This document shows, piece by piece, positions 1 through 5,624 of a stretch of 5,624 nucleotides of DNA; position 1 is the first letter of the stretch; each line of letters starts with the position of its first letter. The notes under the pieces are model-generated. The model did not search any database. It saw only the letters and a program-made list of their open reading frames with translations, and was not told the origin of the DNA. The DNA is from Pseudomonadota bacterium. Its GTDB lineage: Bacteria; Pseudomonadota; Gammaproteobacteria; Burkholderiales; Gallionellaceae. The DNA is taken from positions 1 through 5,624 of the forward strand of contig JAJZUH010000133.1 of NCBI GenBank assembly GCA_021847165.1, given 5' to 3'. The translations under genes and the position numbers were made by a program.

Positions 1-78
1 AAGGCGCGCGAATTGAATGTGCCCGTATGGGATGAGCAACAGTTGTTGGATCAATTGAAAGAGTACGAGAAACCATGA
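1..78 (+). CDS. ligA: C-terminal end of probable NAD-dependent DNA ligase (partial)
   Basis: Frame 1 is open from the window edge to TGA at 76-78 and encodes only the last 25 residues, including [19 protein letters not shown]. This resembles the end of the BRCT domain that closes bacterial LigA: a K-A-x-E-L-x-V-P helix/strand followed by an acidic D-E and a leucine-rich last helix. LigA seals nicks in replication and repair using NAD+. The catalytic adenylation, OB-fold and zinc-finger parts lie outside the window. The identification rests on the short tail and on ligA commonly preceding galU in betaproteobacteria; another BRCT-ended protein is possible. The stop overlaps the galU start in ATGA, which suggests translational coupling. 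Confidence 0.6.
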   Translation, partial: KARELNVPVWDEQQLLDQLKEYEKP

Positions 79-944
79 GACAGAAAATCACCAAAGCAGT
101 GTTCCCCGTTGCCGGCATGGGCAGCCGTTTCCTGCCCGCCACCAAGGCGACAGCCAAGGAGATGTTGCCGGTCGTGGACAAGCCGCTGATCCAGTATGCA
201 GTGGAAGAAGCCGTGGCAGCAGGCATCACCGACATGGTGTTCATCACCGGGCGCAACAAGCGCGCCATCGAGGATCATTTCGACAAGGCCTACGAGCTGG
301 AAGCCACCCTGGAAGCACAGGGCAAGACGGCCTTGCTGGAAGTGGTTCAATCGGTCGTGCCCAAGCATGTGAACTGCATCTATATCCGCCAGGCGGAACC
401 GCTGGGGCTGGGGCATGCCGTGCTATGCGCCAAGCCGGTCATCCAGGACGAACCGTTCGCGGTCATCCTGGCCGACGACCTGATCGACGGCCGGCCACCC
501 ATCGTGAAGCAGATGGTGGACGTGTTTTCCAAACACCAGTGCTCGATCCTCGGCGTGCAGGAAGTGCCGCGTGCGCATACCAAGCAATACGGCATCGTCA
601 GCAGCACCAATCTGGAAAAGGACATCGAACGCGTGCACGGCATTGTGGAGAAGCCGAAGCCGGAAGTGGCGCCGTCGACGCTGGCCGTCGTGGGGCGTTA
701 CATCCTGACTCCGCGCATCTTCCATCATCTGGAGAACATCCAGCCGGGGGCGGGCGGAGAGATACAGCTTACCGACGGGATCGCCGAACTGATGAAGGAC
801 GAACAATTGCTGGCTTACCGCTTTGACGGGACCCGCTACGACTGCGGCTCCAAGCTGGGTTACCTGCAGGCGCAGGTCGCATTCGGTCTGAAGCATGAAG
901 AGCTGCGCCGGGATTTCGCCGCGTACCTGAAGACCGTGTCGTGA
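75..944 (+). CDS. galU: UTP-glucose-1-phosphate uridylyltransferase
   Basis: GalU makes UDP-glucose and pyrophosphate from UTP and glucose-1-phosphate in the cytoplasm, feeding lipopolysaccharide, capsule and other glycan synthesis. The 289-residue product has the family's usual length. The nucleotide-binding signature begins at residues 13-20 (AGMGSRFL) and continues to KEMLP at 28-32. Further family motifs are EPLGLGHAV (108-116), LADDL (132-136, with the metal/nucleotide-binding aspartates), VEKP (191-194, with the conserved lysine), [10 protein letters not shown] (227-236) and the closing DCGSKLGY (256-263). The ATG at 75 overlaps the upstream stop by four bases and leaves the full N-terminal strand ([11 protein letters not shown]). 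Only a weak purine-rich stretch precedes it, so coupling to the upstream gene is likely. Its own stop overlaps the next start in GTGA. No domain is missing. Confidence 0.96.
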   Translation: MRQKITKAVFPVAGMGSRFLPATKATAKEMLPVVDKPLIQYAVEEAVAAGITDMVFITGRNKRAIEDHFDKAYELEATLEAQGKTALLEVVQSVVPKHVNCIYIRQAEPLGLGHAVLCAKPVIQDEPFAVILADDLIDGRPPIVKQMVDVFSKHQCSILGVQEVPRAHTKQYGIVSSTNLEKDIERVHGIVEKPKPEVAPSTLAVVGRYILTPRIFHHLENIQPGAGGEIQLTDGIAELMKDEQLLAYRFDGTRYDCGSKLGYLQAQVAFGLKHEELRRDFAAYLKTVS

Positions 945-1483
945 CCATCTGCAACCAGGAAGCGCGTGCCATATTGCGGGATGCCGAACAGATCCGTTCG
1001 GCAGGCGAGGTGCAGGCGGCGGTGCGGCGGGTGGCGGATGAGATCAATGCGACGCTGGCGGACCAGCACCCGCTGGTATTGTCGGTGATGGGCGGCGCCG
1101 TGGTATTTACCGGCCAGTTGCTGCCGCTGCTCGACTTCCCGCTCGACTTCGATTACCTGCATGTTTCGCGCTACGGGAACGAGAGGCAGGGCGGCGAATT
1201 GCACTGGAAAGTCGCTCCGCGCGAGAATGTGCGCAACAAGGTGGTGCTGGTGGTGGACGACATCCTCGACGAAGGCGAGACCTTGCAGGCGATCAGGCAG
1301 CGCGTGATGGAGCTGGGGGCCAGCAAATTCTATAGCGCGGTCTTCGCCGACAAGGAGAATGGCAAGCCCAAGCCCATCCGTGCCGATTTTGTCGGCATGA
1401 CATTGCCTGACCGCTTCGTGTTCGGATATGGCATGGACATCCACGGTGCGTGGCGCAATCTGCCAGCGATCTATGCGGTATAA
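941..1483 (+). CDS. hpt: Hypoxanthine-guanine phosphoribosyltransferase (type I PRTase)
   Basis: This 180-residue type I phosphoribosyltransferase most likely transfers phosphoribosyl from PRPP to hypoxanthine or guanine, giving IMP or GMP. The PRPP loop is clear at 101-115, with the acidic pair D106-D107 and then ILDEGETL. The flexible-loop motif is SRYG at 76-79. The C-terminal block [18 protein letters not shown] (149-166) aligns with the purine-binding end of HGPRTs (DFVGFEIPDKFVVGY in the human enzyme). Two positions differ from the classical enzymes: Met50 sits where human HGPRT has Lys68 in the pyrophosphate loop, and Arg147 where it has the base-contacting Lys165. These may be normal for this proteobacterial subfamily. 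The GTG start overlaps galU's TGA by four bases with no clear Shine-Dalgarno, so coupling is likely. A methylthioinosine-type phosphorylase downstream would supply hypoxanthine. Base preference (hypoxanthine, guanine or xanthine) cannot be settled from sequence. Confidence 0.87.
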   Translation: MTICNQEARAILRDAEQIRSAGEVQAAVRRVADEINATLADQHPLVLSVMGGAVVFTGQLLPLLDFPLDFDYLHVSRYGNERQGGELHWKVAPRENVRNKVVLVVDDILDEGETLQAIRQRVMELGASKFYSAVFADKENGKPKPIRADFVGMTLPDRFVFGYGMDIHGAWRNLPAIYAV

Positions 1484-1564
1484 GAGGCTGCCTGTCCCGC
1501 GCCTGTCCTGGTTTCGCGGGAGACTGGCTGCAGCTTCTGGGGTTTCATCAAGGGGAAGACGGAT
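1484..1564 (+). other. Intergenic spacer with inverted and direct repeats upstream of the phosphorylase gene
   Basis: TCCCGCG (1495-1501) and CGCGGGA (1515-1521) form a perfect 7-bp inverted repeat with a 13-base loop. GCCTGTCC occurs twice, at 1490-1497 and 1501-1508, and GGCTGC occurs at 1487-1492 and 1527-1532. No T-run follows, so a standard intrinsic terminator is not supported. I see no convincing -35/-10 pair. The spacer could be a processing or stability hairpin inside one long transcript, or a boundary between two transcription units. Confidence 0.35.
1550..1557 (+). promoter_or_regulatory. Ribosome binding site of the methylthioinosine phosphorylase gene
   Basis: AAGGGGAA lies about nine bases before the ATG at 1565. 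It is the clearest independent Shine-Dalgarno among the gene starts here, as expected because this gene is not overlapped by the one before it. It supports 1565 as the start. Confidence 0.6.
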
Positions 1565-2311
1565 ATGTTGGCGATCATCGGCGGTACGGGTTTTTCACAG
1601 TTAAGCAACCTCAAGATCACGCATCGTCAGGTGATGCGCACGCCTTACGGCGAGCCGTCCGGGCCGATGACCTTCGGCACCATCAACCAGCGCGAATTGA
1701 TGTTCCTCGCGCGGCATGGCTATGGCCATACCATCCCGCCGCACCAGGTGAACTACCGCGCCAATCTGTGGGCGCTGCGCGACCAGGGGGCCACGCGCGT
1801 CATCGCAGTCACCTCGGTCGGCGGCATCCGCGAAGACCTTGTGCCGGGCACGCTGGTGGTGCCGGACCAGATCATCGACTACACCTATGGCCGCGACTTC
1901 ACCTATTTCGACGGCAAGGACAGGGCGGTCACGCACATCGATTTCACCCGGCCCTACAACGAGAAGCTGCGCCAGTATTTGTTGTCCGCCGTGAAGAGTG
2001 CGAACGACACATGCGTGGATGGCGGTGTGCACGCCGTCACCCAGGGACCGCGACTGGAAACGGCGGCGGAGATCAACCGGATCGAACGCGACGGTGCCGA
2101 CATGGTCGGCATGACCGGCATGCCGGAGGCGGCCCTGGCCAAGGAACTCGGCCTGGCATATGCGACCATTGCGGTCGTGGTCAACTATGCCGCCGGACGC
2201 GGCAACAGCCGCGACGGCGTCCCCCTGGAGACGATAGGTACGGTGATGAATCCGGCCATGGAGCGGGTGCGGAACGTTCTGGAACGGGCGGTAGAGCAAG
2301 ATGGCGACTAG
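1565..2311 (+). CDS. S-methyl-5'-thioinosine phosphorylase (MTAP/PNP family)
   Basis: This 248-residue protein belongs to the trimeric purine nucleoside/methylthioadenosine phosphorylase family. Visible motifs are the N-terminal phosphate loop GGTGF (6-10), RHG (50-52), [13 protein letters not shown] (59-71), QGPRLET (160-166) and GMTGMPEA (182-189, with the ribose-site methionine). The base-specificity strand reads [10 protein letters not shown] (205-214). Asn207 and Ala209 fall where human MTAP has Asp220 and Asp222, which bind adenine; Asn is the residue used by 6-oxopurine phosphorylases. The gene is therefore better called methylthioinosine phosphorylase, like Pseudomonas aeruginosa PA3004, than MTA phosphorylase. 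The reaction would give hypoxanthine and 5-methylthioribose-1-phosphate. The PRTase upstream can turn hypoxanthine into IMP. The TAG stop lies inside the deformylase gene (11-base overlap). A general inosine/guanosine phosphorylase is the main alternative. Confidence 0.88.
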   Translation: MLAIIGGTGFSQLSNLKITHRQVMRTPYGEPSGPMTFGTINQRELMFLARHGYGHTIPPHQVNYRANLWALRDQGATRVIAVTSVGGIREDLVPGTLVVPDQIIDYTYGRDFTYFDGKDRAVTHIDFTRPYNEKLRQYLLSAVKSANDTCVDGGVHAVTQGPRLETAAEINRIERDGADMVGMTGMPEAALAKELGLAYATIAVVVNYAAGRGNSRDGVPLETIGTVMNPAMERVRNVLERAVEQDGD

Positions 2312-2834
2312 AGACGTGCTGCGCATGGGCGATGCGCGCCTGTTACGCCAGGCTGAAGAGGTCCACCTGTTCGACACGCCGGAGTTGCACGCGTTGCTGG
2401 TCGATATGCGGGACACCATGCTGGCCATGGATGGCGTCGGCCTGGCGGCGCCGCAGATCGGCGTGAACCTGCGCGTGGTCATATTCGAGGTGAACAGCAA
2501 CCCGCGCTACCCGGATGCCGAGACCGTCCCCCAGACCGTGCTCATCAACCCCGTACTGACGCCGCTGTCCGACGCGATGGAGGAGGGCTGGGAAGGCTGC
2601 CTGAGCGTGCCCGGCATGCGCGGACTGGTGCCGCGCTTTACACATCTGCGCTATCAGGGCCGCGACGAATACGGCGCGCTCATCGATCGCACGGTGAGCG
2701 GCTTTCATGCGCGCGTGGTGCAGCACGAGTGCGACCATCTCGATGGCATCCTCTATCCCATGCGTATCCGGGACATGAGGAACTTCGGCTTCAGCGATGT
2801 GCTCTTCCCCGGCGCCGACATGCAGGATGAATAG
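2301..2834 (+). CDS. def: Peptide deformylase
   Basis: Peptide deformylase removes the formyl group from the N-terminal methionine of nascent proteins as they leave the ribosome. All three family motifs are intact in this 177-residue protein: GVGLAAPQ (45-52), EGCLS (98-102, metal ligand Cys100) and QHECDHLDG (141-149, metal ligands His142 and His146, catalytic Glu143). It should be an active metalloenzyme, probably using Fe2+ or Zn2+. The length is normal for bacterial Def. The ATG at 2301 gives [14 protein letters not shown], matching the usual N-terminal strand, and overlaps the phosphorylase end by 11 bases. The gene is not beside fmt, where the main def often lies, so it may be a second deformylase; the window cannot show this. 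The C-terminal tail ([12 protein letters not shown]) is short and overlaps the channel gene. Confidence 0.95.
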   Translation: MATRDVLRMGDARLLRQAEEVHLFDTPELHALLVDMRDTMLAMDGVGLAAPQIGVNLRVVIFEVNSNPRYPDAETVPQTVLINPVLTPLSDAMEEGWEGCLSVPGMRGLVPRFTHLRYQGRDEYGALIDRTVSGFHARVVQHECDHLDGILYPMRIRDMRNFGFSDVLFPGADMQDE

Positions 2835-3861
2835 GACGGTCGATCATCATGAATCGAGGGTGTTCCGCAACCTGCTGATCGCCCTGCTGGCGCTGGTCAC
2901 GGTGTTCCTCATCGGTACGGTAGGCTATCGCATCCTCGGCGGTCCGCAGTATTCCTGGATGGACTGCTTTTACATGACGTTCATCACCATCGCCACCATC
3001 GGATACCACGAGGTGGTCGACGTCACCCGGTATGAATATGGCCGGCTGTTTACCGTGTTCATCGGCATCGCCGGCATCGGCGTGCTGGGGTATGTGCTTT
3101 CCACGGTGACGGCATTCATGCTGGAAAACGATCTCAATGTCTTGCGGCGGAGAAAGAAGATGCTAAACAAAATCGGGCAGTTGAAAAACCACTATATCGT
3201 GTGCGGCGTCGGTCTGGTGGGCAGCAATGTGGCGCACGATCTGGAACTGACCGGACGCCCTTCGGTCATCGTCGACAGCGATATCGGCAACATCCAGCAG
3301 TACCTGGAAAGCCATCCCGCCCAACTCTACCTGCATGGCGACGCCACCGACAACGATGTGCTGCTGGCTGCCGGCGTGCAGCGAGCCAAGGGGGTGTTCG
3401 CCGTTGCGCACGACGACAGCGCCAACCTGGTTATCAGCCTGAGCTCCAAACAGCTCAATCCTCATCTGCGCGTGGTGGCGCGCTGCCACGCCTTGAAAAA
3501 CGCGGAAAAGACGCGTCGGGCCGGGGCGGATGAGGTCATCTCCCCCGATTTCAGCGGCGGCTTGCGCATCGTTTCGGCGATGGTGCGGCCGAACGTCATG
3601 AACTTCCTCGACGAGATGCTGAAAACGGACAGCAATCTGCGCATGGAAGAAGTCGTCATTCCGGAAAGTCTGGCGGGAAAGCCATTGAGCGTGCTGTACC
3701 AGAGCAACAAGGACTGCATGGTGCTGGCGCTGCAACGCGATAATTCCTGGCAGTTCAATCCGCAGGCGAACCACCTTTTGCGGGAGCGGGATGTGCTGAT
3801 GGTGATGTCCACGCCGGAAGGCCGCTCGCGCCTGGAGCAGCTGATCCAGGGGATCGACTGA
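2827..3861 (+). CDS. Two-TM potassium channel with C-terminal RCK (TrkA-N/TrkA-C) domain
   Basis: Counting from the ATG at 2827 (344 residues), the protein has a short polar N-terminus and TM1 (about 14-35). A pore loop ends in [10 protein letters not shown] (54-63), followed by TM2 (about 74-100) and a basic linker (RRRKK, about 107-111). An RCK Rossmann domain carries GVGLVG (127-132), VIVDSD with the nucleotide-ribose acid at about D150, and GDATD (171-175). A TrkA-C domain fills about 272-344. This is the MthK-like layout: an inner-membrane tetrameric K+ channel gated by a cytoplasmic ligand ring. The filter reads GYH-E instead of GYG-D, so K+ selectivity is inferred, not certain. An in-frame ATG at 2797 would add ten residues, and a GTG at 2860 is possible. 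I prefer 2827 because it overlaps def by only eight bases and leaves a typical cytoplasmic lead before TM1, although its Shine-Dalgarno is poor. Confidence 0.88.
   Translation: MNRTVDHHESRVFRNLLIALLALVTVFLIGTVGYRILGGPQYSWMDCFYMTFITIATIGYHEVVDVTRYEYGRLFTVFIGIAGIGVLGYVLSTVTAFMLENDLNVLRRRKKMLNKIGQLKNHYIVCGVGLVGSNVAHDLELTGRPSVIVDSDIGNIQQYLESHPAQLYLHGDATDNDVLLAAGVQRAKGVFAVAHDDSANLVISLSSKQLNPHLRVVARCHALKNAEKTRRAGADEVISPDFSGGLRIVSAMVRPNVMNFLDEMLKTDSNLRMEEVVIPESLAGKPLSVLYQSNKDCMVLALQRDNSWQFNPQANHLLRERDVLMVMSTPEGRSRLEQLIQGID
3149..3162 (+). promoter_or_regulatory. Possible internal ribosome binding site and start codon for a free RCK subunit
   Basis: GGAG at 3149-3152 is followed by seven bases and an in-frame ATG at 3160-3162, just after TM2 and just before the RCK domain (MLNKIGQL). 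The spacing is near ideal and better than that of the gene's own start. In the archaeal channel MthK an internal start at the equivalent place makes soluble RCK subunits that complete the gating ring. Use of this start here is inference. Confidence 0.35.
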
Positions 3862-3881
3862 CCCCGGCAGCCGGCCGGTAC

Positions 3882-3898
3882 GCGGAACCGGTTTCCGC
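3882..3898 (+). terminator. Weak hairpin after the channel gene, possible transcript end
   Basis: GCGGAA (3882-3887) and TTCCGC (3893-3898) pair around a five-base loop, 21 bases after the channel stop codon. An alternative pairing is CCGGT (3875-3879) with ACCGG (3887-3891). No T-tract follows, so this is not a standard intrinsic terminator. It is the only stem near the end of this gene cluster. Confidence 0.25.
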
Positions 3899-3933
3899 CT
3901 TGCCTCCGGTGTCAAACATCGCATGTCGTGATA

Positions 3934-3952
3934 GAGTGCAGGCACTCAGTGC
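3934..3952. promoter_or_regulatory. Overlapping palindromes (AGTGC triad) before the c-di-GMP regulator, possible operator
   Basis: GAGTGC-AG-GCACTC (3934-3947) is a perfect six-base inverted repeat. Its right arm also forms GCACT-C-AGTGC (3942-3952). Three half-sites, AGTGC, GCACT and AGTGC, are thus packed into 19 bases ending 14 bases before the GTG start. The position suits an operator, or two mutually exclusive small hairpins in the leader. A weak -10-like TAGAGT (3932-3937) overlaps the left arm, but no good -35 is seen. No known regulator is recognised. Confidence 0.35.
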
Positions 3953-3966
3953 ATATGGGGTGCGCC

Positions 3967-5624
3967 GTGGAACGAACGTTGCTGCTGGTCGACGACGAGG
4001 ATGAGATTGGTGCTGCCTTGGCACGCCTGCTGCGCGGCGACGGTTACGCGATACTGCGCGCCAACAGCGGCATAGAAGGCCTGGAGATACTGGCCCGGCA
4101 CGAGGTCGGGGTGGTCATCTCGGACCAGCGCATGCCGGGGATGTCCGGGGTGGAATTCCTGACCAGGGTTTACGAACTCTATCCGCAGACCATCCGCATC
4201 GTCCTGAGCGGTTATGCCGATCTCAATTCGGTGACGGATGCCATCAACCGTGGCGCCATCTACAAGTTCTTCACCAAGCCGTGGGATAACGAGGCCTTGC
4301 GGGCCGACGTGCTGGAAGCGTTCCGGCGCTATGAACTGATGCGGCAAAAGGAAAAACTGCTGCACGACATCCAGGGGGCGAATGTCCTGCTGTCCCAGAT
4401 CAATCTCGAGCTGGCCGCCGAGATGGAACAAAAAGACAGCCAGATCGAACGCATTGCGCATTACGACCCGCTGACCGATCTGCCCAATCGTTTGTTGTTC
4501 CTGGACCGGCTCGACCAGGAGATCGCGCGCGCGCATCGGGACGATCGCATGGTGGCGGTCCTGTCCCTCGACCTGGACCGTTTCAAGCAGGTCAACGATT
4601 CCTTCGGCCACCCCGTCGGGGACGAAGTGTTGCAGATCGTGGCCAGTCGGCTGGCCCGTCACGCACGCGAATGCGACACCGTGGCGCGCATCGCCGGGGA
4701 TGAGTTCGGCCTGCTGCTGACCGGGATCAAGGCCACCCACTATGCCGGCGAAGTGGCACAGAATATCCTCGATTCCTTTGCGCACGACCCCGTCACCATC
4801 GGCGACAACGAGATTTACGTCACTTTCAGCATGGGTATCGGCATCTATCCGTTCGATGGAGTGAACACGACTGCCTTGCTGAAAAATGCGGCGGCCGCGC
4901 TGCATCACGCCAAGAATGAAGGACGCAACAATTTCCAGTATTACGCGGGGCAGATGAACGCCTCGGCCTGGCGCCACCTGAAGCTGGAGACCGATTTGCG
5001 GCGCGCCCTGGAGCGCGAAGAATTCGTGCTCCATTACCAGCCCAAGGCCGATCTGCAAAGCGGCAAGGTGGTCGGGATGGAAGTTTTGCTGCGCTGGCAA
5101 AGCGCGGATCGCGGGCTGGTCATGCCGGGAGAATTCATCCCGGTGCTGGAAGAGACCGGCCTGATCCTGCCGGTGGGAGAATGGGTCCTGCGCACGGCCT
5201 GCAAACAAGCCGGCCTGTGGCTGGCGGCAGGCTTTCCGGATATCCGTATCGCCGTCAACCTGTCGGCGGTGCAATTCAGGCAACCCGATTTCGCCAGCCT
5301 GGTATTGGGCATCATGAAGGAAAGCGGCCTGGATCCGGCACTTGGGGTGATCGAGCTTGAACTGACGGAAAGCGTGCTGATGCACAACTCGGCCGGGACG
5401 CTGGATACCCTGAGAAAACTGCATGAAGCCGGCATGCAGTTCTCCATCGACGATTTCGGCACCGGCTACTCCAGCCTGAGTTATTTGAAACGCTTTCCCA
5501 TCAACAGCCTCAAGATCGACCAATCCTTCGTACAGGACCTGCCCGGCAACCGCGATGACGAGGCGATCGTGGCCGCGATCATCGCTTTGGGGCGCAGCCT
5601 CGGACTGGGCCTCATCGCAGAAGG
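3967..5624 (+). CDS. Response regulator with REC, GGDEF and EAL domains (partial, runs off the end)
   Basis: The frame is open from before 3967 to the window edge (553 residues, C-terminus missing). Residues 1-120 are a receiver domain with the acidic pair D9/D10, phosphoacceptor D53 (SDQRMPG), S81 and K104 (TKPW). Residues 120-163 look like a coiled-coil signalling helix. The GGDEF domain (about 164-325) has the motif AGDEF (243-247) and a complete inhibitory I-site R234-E-C-D237 five residues before it. The EAL domain (about 339 on) has EVL at 372-374 and keeps N431, E465, E468, D495-D496 (DDFGTG), K516 and E552. Both synthesis and hydrolysis of cyclic di-GMP are plausible, controlled by phosphorylation from an unseen kinase. 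The GTG at 3967 (MERTLLLVDDE) is chosen because GGGG lies six bases upstream; an ATG at 3955 would add MGCA and has no good ribosome site. Confidence 0.93.
   Translation, partial: MERTLLLVDDEDEIGAALARLLRGDGYAILRANSGIEGLEILARHEVGVVISDQRMPGMSGVEFLTRVYELYPQTIRIVLSGYADLNSVTDAINRGAIYKFFTKPWDNEALRADVLEAFRRYELMRQKEKLLHDIQGANVLLSQINLELAAEMEQKDSQIERIAHYDPLTDLPNRLLFLDRLDQEIARAHRDDRMVAVLSLDLDRFKQVNDSFGHPVGDEVLQIVASRLARHARECDTVARIAGDEFGLLLTGIKATHYAGEVAQNILDSFAHDPVTIGDNEIYVTFSMGIGIYPFDGVNTTALLKNAAAALHHAKNEGRNNFQYYAGQMNASAWRHLKLETDLRRALEREEFVLHYQPKADLQSGKVVGMEVLLRWQSADRGLVMPGEFIPVLEETGLILPVGEWVLRTACKQAGLWLAAGFPDIRIAVNLSAVQFRQPDFASLVLGIMKESGLDPALGVIELELTESVLMHNSAGTLDTLRKLHEAGMQFSIDDFGTGYSSLSYLKRFPINSLKIDQSFVQDLPGNRDDEAIVAAIIALGRSLGLGLIAE

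Noticed and set aside
1484..1564. Possible purine riboswitch before the phosphorylase gene
   Set aside because: The gap has only one 7-bp stem and lacks the three-way junction and conserved loops of purine riboswitches; it is also short and GC-rich.
1450..2466. Open frame of 338 codons on the plus strand
   Set aside because: It runs out of frame through the phosphorylase and both its neighbours, and its product is rich in Arg, Gly, His and Cys with no motif. The phosphorylase frame has full family motifs and a good ribosome site.
1601..2500. Open frame of 299 codons on the minus strand
   Set aside because: It is antisense to the phosphorylase and deformylase genes, has no domain, and shows low-complexity basic composition consistent with a shadow frame.
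2797..2826. Ten-residue N-terminal extension of the channel protein from the ATG at 2797
   Set aside because: It would increase the overlap with def to 38 bases and add a Cys/Pro-containing stretch unlike channel N-termini; the ATG at 2827 is more economical. It is not excluded.
3900..3937. Sigma-70 promoter (TTGCCT with TAGAGT) for the c-di-GMP regulator
   Set aside because: The spacer would be 26 bases, too long. The TGTCAA alternative at 3910-3915 has correct spacing but matches the -35 consensus poorly. A promoter is likely in this gap but cannot be placed.
3946..5523. Long open frame of 525 codons on the minus strand
   Set aside because: It lies wholly antisense to the REC-GGDEF-EAL gene, whose motifs are unambiguous. 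The minus product has no recognisable domain and the His/Gln/Arg-rich composition typical of shadow frames in GC-rich DNA.

Overview
The window is a compact, GC-rich bacterial chromosomal segment with all genes on the + strand. It looks like a betaproteobacterium, possibly of the Nitrosomonadales/Gallionellaceae type. That placement is an inference from gene order (ligA end, galU, purine phosphoribosyltransferase, methylthioinosine-type phosphorylase, second peptide deformylase) and from protein style; no marker gene fixes it. I see no mobile elements, CRISPR arrays, tRNAs or rRNAs.

Layout. Bases 1-78 are the last 25 codons of a gene whose end resembles the BRCT domain of NAD-dependent DNA ligase LigA. 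It overlaps galU (75-944, UTP-glucose-1-phosphate uridylyltransferase) by ATGA. galU overlaps a hypoxanthine-guanine phosphoribosyltransferase-like gene (941-1483) by GTGA. An 81-base gap containing a 7-bp inverted repeat and a short direct repeat follows. Then come a 6-oxopurine-type methylthioinosine phosphorylase (1565-2311), a peptide deformylase (2301-2834, 11-base overlap) and a two-TM potassium channel with an RCK/TrkA module (2827-3861, 8-base overlap). After a 105-base gap with hairpins and a triad of AGTGC half-sites, a three-domain REC-GGDEF-EAL response regulator begins at 3967 (or 3955) and runs off the window end.

How the genes fit together. The phosphorylase and phosphoribosyltransferase form consecutive steps of one salvage route: methylthioinosine plus phosphate gives hypoxanthine and methylthioribose-1-phosphate, and hypoxanthine plus PRPP then gives IMP. 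This implies an MTA deaminase elsewhere in the genome. GalU supplies UDP-glucose for envelope polysaccharides. The deformylase processes nascent proteins. The channel and the c-di-GMP regulator are membrane and signalling functions with no obvious link to the metabolic genes beyond co-orientation.

This is mostly an ordinary housekeeping region and I found no clearly new system. The points most worth a second look are a K+ channel filter with GYH where GYG is expected, a well-placed internal start that could yield a free RCK subunit as in MthK, the overlapping palindromes before the c-di-GMP regulator, and the variant motifs (AGDEF, EVL) in that regulator, whose other visible catalytic residues are intact.
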